This document shows, piece by piece, positions 6,067 to 10,540 of a stretch of 10,540 nucleotides of DNA. The first letter of the stretch is position 1, and the number at the start of each line of letters is the position of its first letter. A program made the translations under genes and the position numbers. This DNA comes from an uncultured Prevotella sp. (GTDB lineage: Bacteria; Bacteroidota; Bacteroidia; Bacteroidales; Bacteroidaceae). The notes under the pieces are model-generated. The model was not told the DNA's origin and did not search any database. It was given only the letters and a program-made list of their open reading frames with translations. The stretch lies in NCBI GenBank assembly GCA_946998295.1, contig CAMPYS010000043.1, forward strand, positions 1 to 10,540, in the 5' to 3' direction.

Positions 6067-6082
6067 AAAACAACAACGAAAA

Positions 6083-6361
6083 ATGAGATTTACAGCCATT
6101 GACACCTCTGCTTGGGAGGAACTGAAAGAGAGTATCGTGGAACTCACAGACTGCTTCAACGAGCACTTTGCTCCACCTGCCGAATTACCCAACCTATTGC
6201 ACAATGGGGATGTGTGCCGAATACTGAACATCAGTAAGCGGACACTGCAACATTATCGGGATACTTCCGTGTTGCCCTTTATTCAGATTGGGCATAAGTG
6301 CTACTATAAACGTGAGGACGTGGAAGTTCTCCTCTCGAAGTCTAACCCTCGTAAAAGCTAA
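6083..6361 (+). CDS. Small helix-turn-helix protein 1 (excisionase/MerR-type)
   Basis: Protein of 92 residues starting at the ATG at 6083. An in-frame TTG at 6038 would lie inside the promoter and is rejected. Residues 1-35 are acidic/helical; residues ~38-84 form a winged HTH of the HTH_17/excisionase class: NGDVCRILNISKRTLQHYRD followed by VLPFIQIGHKCYYKREDVEVLL, the wing and closing helix. Such proteins are usually paired near the integrase of Bacteroidetes mobilizable elements and act in excision or in control of element genes. Only 6 bp separate its stop from the second HTH gene, so they form one operon. Target DNA is unknown; the inverted repeat over its promoter is an obvious candidate. 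Confidence 0.82.
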   Translation: MRFTAIDTSAWEELKESIVELTDCFNEHFAPPAELPNLLHNGDVCRILNISKRTLQHYRDTSVLPFIQIGHKCYYKREDVEVLLSKSNPRKS

Positions 6362-6367
6362 ACGACT

Positions 6368-6667
6368 ATGGAGTTTGAAACGATCAACAAAGAAACACCC
6401 GAAATGAAGCAACTCATTTCGGGCATTAGAAACCTTACAAAGCATGTGCGAACCACAGCACAGACACACCGTCCTCTATTTGATGGCGAACTCTACCTCA
6501 CAGGTCGAGAGGTCTGTGAAAGGCTTTTCCTTTCTCCACGCACCTTACAGGACTATCGGGACAAAGGGATATTTCCCTATACCCAAATCGCTGGCAAGAT
6601 ACTCTATCGCCTCTCCGATCTAAATAGGATACTGAAAGAGAATTATGTTAAGCGAAATTCGCTATAG
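6368..6667 (+). CDS. Small helix-turn-helix protein 2 (paralogue of protein 1)
   Basis: Protein of 99 residues with ATG at 6368, directly after the first HTH gene. The first ~35 residues are a helical N-terminal arm. Residues ~42-91 repeat the same fold: LTGREVCERLFLSPRTLQDYRD, then IFPYTQIAGKILYRLSDLNRIL. It aligns along its length with protein 1 (RTLQxYRD...PxxQIxxKxxY), so the pair arose by duplication. It is likely a DNA-binding excision or regulatory factor of the mobilizable element. A terminator follows ~60 bp downstream, closing the two-gene operon before the restriction-modification genes. Confidence 0.82.
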   Translation: MEFETINKETPEMKQLISGIRNLTKHVRTTAQTHRPLFDGELYLTGREVCERLFLSPRTLQDYRDKGIFPYTQIAGKILYRLSDLNRILKENYVKRNSL

Positions 6668-6725
6668 CATGTGCTATCATAACCTTCGCTTTATCAAGCA
6701 AAACCTTGACTTCTTTACACAACTC

Positions 6726-6758
6726 AAAACTCTTAGACATCTGTTCTGAGAGTTTTTA
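6726..6758 (+). terminator. Rho-independent terminator of the HTH operon
   Basis: AAAACTCTTAGA (6726-6737) pairs with TCTGAGAGTTTT (6745-6756) over 12 positions with one G-T pair and a 7-nt loop; the 3' arm runs into a T stretch. It lies ~60 bp after the second HTH stop codon and separates the operon from the downstream restriction genes. Confidence 0.75.
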
Positions 6759-7038
6759 TTGTATATCGGGAACACTAATAGAATTCCCTCCCTTTATTTG
6801 TCTTCTCGTTTTTTAGCTTGATTAATAAAATTAACAGTAAGCGGAAGAATCCTAAACAGATATTTAATATCTAAATGATATATATGGGAGACAAAAGTGT
6901 TAAAACAGTAAAAACACCCCAAAAGTAATCATTCTCATGGTTTTTCTCTGTTGAAAATATTATTAATATCGTGTAAATGTGGTAACTTTGCCGCAGAAAG
7001 CCGCAAGTATATAAATTTGGGCTCCAATAAACATAAGA
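6759..7038. other. AT-rich intergenic region before the restriction-modification operon
   Basis: No gene on either strand; base composition turns clearly A+T-rich here, marking the start of the cargo segment. It contains two odd-centred palindromes: AGATATT-T-AATATCT (6858-6872) and ATATTA-T-TAATAT (6957-6969), 98 bp centre to centre. The second sits at the -33 position of the methyltransferase promoter. Confidence 0.5.
6983..7019 (+). promoter_or_regulatory. Promoter region of the methyltransferase operon
   Basis: TAACTTTG (6983-6990) is a -7 TAnnTTTG match 48 bp before the ATG; the expected -33 TTTG is replaced by AT-rich palindromic sequence. A second match, TAAATTTG (7012-7019), has TTTG (6987-6990) 21 bp upstream but would leave only ~13 nt of leader. 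Either or both could drive the operon. Confidence 0.5.
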
Positions 7039-8130
7039 ATGGCAAAAAACACAATACGGGTAGTATCTCTGTTCTCTGGCTGTGGAGGACTTGATCTTGG
7101 GTTTGAACAAGTTGGCAACTATAAGACCCTTTGGGCAAATGACTTCAAGTATGAAGCATGCCAAACTTTTAGACGACATTTTGGTGATATTATAGTGGAA
7201 GGGGACGTTGAACAAATTGATCCATATAATGATTCTTCTGTGCCAGATTGTGATTTGGTGCTGGGAGGGTTTCCTTGTCAAGACTTCTCTATAATTTGGA
7301 AGCAACCAGGACTTAATGGAGAAAGGGGTAACTTGTATAAAAGTTTTCTTCGATTTGTTGATGCAAAAAAGCCAAAAGCATTTGTTGCTGAGAATGTTAA
7401 GGGAATTCTTACTGCTAATAAGAAAAAAGCAATAAAACAAATTATTGAAGATTTTCAAAATATTGAACCTGGATATGTTGTAATCCCTCATCTATATAAT
7501 TTTGCCGAATATGGAGTTCCAGAATTTAGGGAACGAGTGCTAATAGTAGGTATTCGTGTAGATACAGGATTCAAATTTAAGCATCCAGCTCCGACTCATG
7601 GTGTTGGCAAAGGGCTTAAACCATTTGTGACGGTTCGTGATGCTTTCAAGGATATTAGGGAGGTTCCATATAATAATGAATTTCTCAAGGTTCAAGAAAG
7701 AACAAAGAAAATAATAAGCTTAATTCCTGAAGGAGGTAATTTTACAGATATACCAAAGGAAAGCCCATATTATGTAAAAGGCATGATTAGTCATGTCTAT
7801 CGGCGTGTAAAACTTGATGAGCCATCAAAGACGATTATTGCAGCAGGAGGAGGAGGAACTTGGGGGTATCACTATCCTGAGAATCGCCCGCTTACTAATA
7901 GAGAAAGGGCCCGAATTCAATCTTTTCCTGATGATTTTGTATTTGAGGGAAATACAACAGAGGTTAGAAGGCAAATCGGAAATGCAGTTCCCCCTGTTGG
8001 CGTTCATGCTATTGCACAGGCTCTAAAACCATTATTTTTGGGCGAATATGAGAAGATTGACTTATTTGAGTTGCAAGACTATCTGAAGAATATGCCAATC
8101 GAGGAAAGGTTGAAAATGATTACTAAATAA
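7039..8130 (+). CDS. C5-cytosine DNA methyltransferase of a restriction-modification operon
   Basis: Protein of 363 residues that transfers a methyl group from S-adenosylmethionine to C5 of cytosine, protecting host DNA from the nuclease encoded next. The motifs are in canonical order: motif I SLFSGCGGLDLGF (10-22), motif IV GGFPCQDFS (76-84) with catalytic Cys80, motif VI ENV (118-120), motif VIII-like FRERVLIVGIR (163-173), a variable target-recognition region ~185-275, motif IX RERARIQSFPDDF (288-300) and motif X QIGNAVPP (312-319). The length is normal and nothing key is missing. The ATG at 7039 opens directly into motif I. The stop is 9 bp before the NgoFVII-like nuclease gene. The target sequence is not readable; if the pair follows NgoFVII, it would be GCSGC. 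Codon and base usage are more A+T-rich than the mobilization genes, suggesting separate acquisition. Confidence 0.97.
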   Translation: MAKNTIRVVSLFSGCGGLDLGFEQVGNYKTLWANDFKYEACQTFRRHFGDIIVEGDVEQIDPYNDSSVPDCDLVLGGFPCQDFSIIWKQPGLNGERGNLYKSFLRFVDAKKPKAFVAENVKGILTANKKKAIKQIIEDFQNIEPGYVVIPHLYNFAEYGVPEFRERVLIVGIRVDTGFKFKHPAPTHGVGKGLKPFVTVRDAFKDIREVPYNNEFLKVQERTKKIISLIPEGGNFTDIPKESPYYVKGMISHVYRRVKLDEPSKTIIAAGGGGTWGYHYPENRPLTNRERARIQSFPDDFVFEGNTTEVRRQIGNAVPPVGVHAIAQALKPLFLGEYEKIDLFELQDYLKNMPIEERLKMITK

Positions 8131-8139
8131 GATTTTATT

Positions 8140-9174
8140 ATGGATTTACTATTCTCAGACAATCCTCTTATACAAACAGTGACGCATACCAAGAGTATTT
8201 CTAGCATATATAATGGTCTTGTTAACTCTGCAACCCAATTTAATATTGCAACAGGATTTATCTCGAATGATTCTATTGCAGAACTTAAACAGTTAATAGA
8301 ATACAGAGACGGAGGGCTTAATCTTTCACTGTTTATAGGAATGAATTATATAGAAGGGTTTACAGAAATTCAATATAAAGCTGTACAAGACCTTGATTGC
8401 TATTTGACAACTAATCATGTAGGTAGAGTCTTGTTATCGCCAAAAGCTCTTTATCATGGAAAGATGTATTCTTTCATGCAAAACGATGATTGTTTAGCTG
8501 CTTTTGTTGGATCTTCTAACTTAGGAAGTTTTGTAGGCACTTCACAAAATCTAATAGAAGCCGACGCGTATTTCTCAAAAGGTGAGGGAAAAAAGATAGA
8601 TGAGTATATCAGTCAAATTTCCACAGCCTTAGGTAAGGATTTTTCGCTCTTACCACAACCAAAACTGATACCAGTAGATACCAGACTTTTAGATGGATAT
8701 ACTAATGTGGTAAAGCTAGAAAAGACAGATATAGATAAAGAACTGACCTTGCGTACTGGTGAATATGTTGACATCCCGTTGAAGACTGAATTGAAAAGCA
8801 ACTTAAATACTTACTTTGGGAAAGGTAAGATTAAGGGTAAATATAGCCCTCGTGGATGGTATGAAGTTGAGATTATCGTTGGAACAAAAATACAAAACAG
8901 AGAATTATTACCTGACAAGGACAGTGGAGCATTTACTGTCATAACGAAAGATGGTTATCAGTTTGACTGTTCAAGACAAGGGGATTATTCCAAGAATTTA
9001 AGATCGGAGAAAGACTTAAAGATCCTTGGTCGATGGATTAAGGGACAAATGGAAAATTGTGGAGCACTTGAAATCGGGAAACCTGTTACAGAGGAAACTC
9101 TCACTGCCTTTGGCAGGCATTTTATTAGATTTGAGAAAACGAAGTCCGGCAAATTTATTCTATCATTAGTATAA
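8140..9174 (+). CDS. NgoFVII-family restriction endonuclease (phospholipase-D fold)
   Basis: Protein of 344 residues resembling RE_NgoFVII (PF09565-type), a metal-independent nuclease class with a phospholipase-D/Nuc fold. The N-terminal catalytic domain (~1-185) has the HKD-like signature in one copy: HGK (106-108), GSSNLG (124-129) with Ser and Asn, and Glu140. One copy per chain implies that two chains form the active site, as in BfiI. The C-terminal part (~200-344) includes YFGKGKIKGKYSPRGWYEVEI and looks like the B3-type DNA-recognition domain of this family. It is encoded 9 bp after the methyltransferase and 2 bp before the Z1 gene, consistent with one transcript. Cognate recognition of GCSGC is suggested only by family name; a variant specificity, or a role as effector of the Z1 ATPase, is possible. 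Confidence 0.87.
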   Translation: MDLLFSDNPLIQTVTHTKSISSIYNGLVNSATQFNIATGFISNDSIAELKQLIEYRDGGLNLSLFIGMNYIEGFTEIQYKAVQDLDCYLTTNHVGRVLLSPKALYHGKMYSFMQNDDCLAAFVGSSNLGSFVGTSQNLIEADAYFSKGEGKKIDEYISQISTALGKDFSLLPQPKLIPVDTRLLDGYTNVVKLEKTDIDKELTLRTGEYVDIPLKTELKSNLNTYFGKGKIKGKYSPRGWYEVEIIVGTKIQNRELLPDKDSGAFTVITKDGYQFDCSRQGDYSKNLRSEKDLKILGRWIKGQMENCGALEIGKPVTEETLTAFGRHFIRFEKTKSGKFILSLV

Positions 9175-9176
9175 CT

Positions 9177-10540
9177 ATGTTTTTTGAAGATTACATATCA
9201 AAAATCAATAATGCAGAGCTTGTTACGACTATAAAAGAGACTGCAAAGACTTTTGTCCAAAAGATAGAAAGTAATTTATTGATAGATGAGCAACTTAATG
9301 CTTTGCTCTTAGGAAATGTGCAAAGTGGTAAGACTGCTCAAATGTTAGGAATTATGTCTTCGTTAGCAGACAAAGGCTTTAAGGTCTTTCTTCTCTTAAC
9401 TACAGACAACTCTGACTTGCAGCGACAGACTTTTAAACGAGTACAGAAGAGTCTTGTTGGATTTAATGTCCTCAATGAACGTGATGAGACATTATTTACG
9501 ACAGCGACCTTGCGAGAGCCTACTGTCATTGTCTTGAAGAAAAATGCCAGTATCTTAAATCGGTGGAAAAACTTTTTCGTTAATTCTAAAATTTGCAAAG
9601 GACTGCCTCTCGTCTTATTTGATGATGAAGCTGATGCTGCAAGTCTTAATACACTTGTTAATAGAAAGCGCGTTAGCACTATAAATAATAAGCTGCGTGA
9701 TATAAAATCAACAGCAGCAACTACTATTTATATTGAGGTTACAGCAACACCACAAGCCGTATTATTACAATCACAGCAATCAGGTTGGAAACCCAAATTC
9801 GTGTACTATTTTAATCCTGGTTCGAAATATCTTGGCGGTAATTATTTTTATCCAAAAGTTAGGTCGCTCAATACTATATTTACTCCTGAATATGAACTTG
9901 ATGATGTAAAGTCTGGAAATGATATTGTTTGTCCTTTAGGGCTACGTCAAAGCATTATGTCGTTTCTTGTGAATTGTGCCCATAGAAAGATAAATCATGA
10001 GTTGAATTGCAACTTTATGATACATCCTGCCACTCAAATAAGTGTTCATAACTCATTTGTAGAAATTGTTCAGGAGCATCTTAATTTATTGCAAAATTCT
10101 ACAGAAGAACAGGCTTTTAATAGTTCGCTACAAGAAGCTTGGATAAATCTACAACAAACCAAGCCTGATTTAGAAGACTTTGAAGATATAAAAAACTCTG
10201 TAATAGAAATTTTGGACAATACCGAAATATTAGTTATTCCATTAAACTCAAAAAGTTTTATTTGCAGAGATGAAAATAACCCAGACGCTTTAGACCTGTC
10301 GAAGGGGTTTAATATTGTCGTCGGTGGCAATACATTAGGTCGTGGAATTACATTTCCGAATCTACAAACGGTTTATTATTGTCGTACTTCTAAAGTACCG
10401 CAAGCCGATACCTTTTGGCAACATTCAAGAATTTTTGGTTATGACAGAGAGAAACAACTTGTTAGACTTTTTATACCAACGAGCTTATACCTTAATTCCG
10501 CAGTATTTTTTCTTGTGAGAAAATTTTATATGTTGAGGTG
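9177..10540 (+). CDS. Z1-domain helicase-like ATPase, 5' part (continues past right edge)
   Basis: Uninterrupted frame of 454 codons from the ATG at 9177 to the window end. It has superfamily 2 helicase landmarks: Walker A GNVQSGKT (46-53), DEAD-type Walker B LVLFDDEAD (145-153), TATPQA (189-194, motif III position), then the Z1 block (PF10593-type) with VVGGNTLGRGITFPNL (381-396) and QADTFWQHSRIFGYD (409-423). Z1 proteins are usually well over 600 residues, so a substantial C-terminal part is missing. They are ATP-driven DNA translocase/remodelling subunits of restriction-modification operons that carry MORC/MutL-like GHKL ATPases. It starts 2 bp after the nuclease stop, so translational coupling is likely. 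The motif VI segment ends GYD where many Z1 proteins have GYR. Not a pseudogene within the visible part. Confidence 0.9.
   Translation, partial: MFFEDYISKINNAELVTTIKETAKTFVQKIESNLLIDEQLNALLLGNVQSGKTAQMLGIMSSLADKGFKVFLLLTTDNSDLQRQTFKRVQKSLVGFNVLNERDETLFTTATLREPTVIVLKKNASILNRWKNFFVNSKICKGLPLVLFDDEADAASLNTLVNRKRVSTINNKLRDIKSTAATTIYIEVTATPQAVLLQSQQSGWKPKFVYYFNPGSKYLGGNYFYPKVRSLNTIFTPEYELDDVKSGNDIVCPLGLRQSIMSFLVNCAHRKINHELNCNFMIHPATQISVHNSFVEIVQEHLNLLQNSTEEQAFNSSLQEAWINLQQTKPDLEDFEDIKNSVIEILDNTEILVIPLNSKSFICRDENNPDALDLSKGFNIVVGGNTLGRGITFPNLQTVYYCRTSKVPQADTFWQHSRIFGYDREKQLVRLFIPTSLYLNSAVFFLVRKFYMLR

Larger units (their letters stand above)
5639..6082. other. Divergent regulatory region between ATPase and HTH genes
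   Basis: This 444-bp non-coding region separates minus-strand replication genes from plus-strand HTH genes. It holds a 12-bp direct repeat (5639-5650 and 5831-5842), a minus-strand terminator-like hairpin (5784-5822), a second hairpin (5942-5980) and the HTH promoter with an overlapping inverted repeat. I find no complete TAnnTTTG promoter for the ATPase gene on the minus strand. Confidence 0.5.

Noticed and set aside
6038..6082. TTG at 6038 as start of the first HTH protein
   Set aside because: It lies within the -7 box and the inverted repeat; the ATG at 6083 gives a normal-length family member.
6871..7491. Minus-strand open frame of 206 codons over the methyltransferase start
   Set aside because: It runs antisense to methyltransferase motifs I-VI; its hydrophobic look comes from complementing AT-rich coding DNA.
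9338..10330. Minus-strand open frames opposite the Z1 gene (9338-9679 and 10070-10330)
   Set aside because: The plus strand has one uninterrupted 454-codon frame with helicase and Z1 motifs; the minus-strand pieces are shadows.
1..10540. tRNA, rRNA, integrase and attachment-site core
   Set aside because: Searched by eye for cloverleaf segments, rRNA signatures and the tyrosine or serine recombinase motifs; none found inside the window, so element borders cannot be fixed.

Overview
The window looks like a mosaic accessory region from a member of the Bacteroidales (Bacteroides/Prevotella/Porphyromonas type). Three things point there. Several start sites are preceded by the Bacteroidetes promoter motif TAnnTTTG, in one case with a TTTG box 19 bp upstream. 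The mobilization and replication genes are the set typical of mobilizable elements of that phylum: a MobV relaxase, a Toprim primase, a VapE-like ATPase with a DUF3874-like tail, and paired small HTH proteins. Shine-Dalgarno sequences are mostly absent. The species cannot be fixed from the sequence.

Layout, left to right. (1) 1-108: the end of an insertion sequence whose body lies left of the window. It has a 12-bp perfect stem-loop and an end sequence that cuts into tex. (2) 109-1333: a chromosome-like block on the minus strand holding the first ~80 codons of tex, broken by the IS, and upstream of it a gene for an unrecognised ~243-residue predicted secreted protein with a well-formed promoter. 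(3) 1334-1352: an inverted 19-bp copy of the same IS end, marking a second junction. (4) 1567-5638: a mobilization/replication module on the minus strand, with a VapE-like ATPase, a Toprim primase and a MobV relaxase. The gap before the relaxase is packed with inverted repeats (probable oriT), and the gap between ATPase and primase has short repeats that could be a replication origin. (5) 6083-6667: two tandem, paralogous MerR/excisionase-type HTH proteins on the plus strand, behind a promoter overlapped by an inverted repeat and followed by a strong terminator. (6) 7039-10540: a visibly more A+T-rich plus-strand operon encoding a C5-cytosine methyltransferase, an NgoFVII-type (phospholipase-D fold) restriction endonuclease and the first 454 codons of a Z1-domain superfamily 2 helicase-like ATPase that runs off the right edge.

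How the parts fit. Module 4 is the transfer and replication machinery of a mobilizable element, module 5 is probably its control or excision module, and module 6 is a defence cargo. Methyltransferase + NgoFVII nuclease + Z1 ATPase resembles the restriction-modification operons associated with MORC/MutL-like GHKL ATPases, so I predict that a GHKL ATPase and possibly a further nuclease gene lie just beyond the right edge. No integrase, tRNA, rRNA or CRISPR array is visible.
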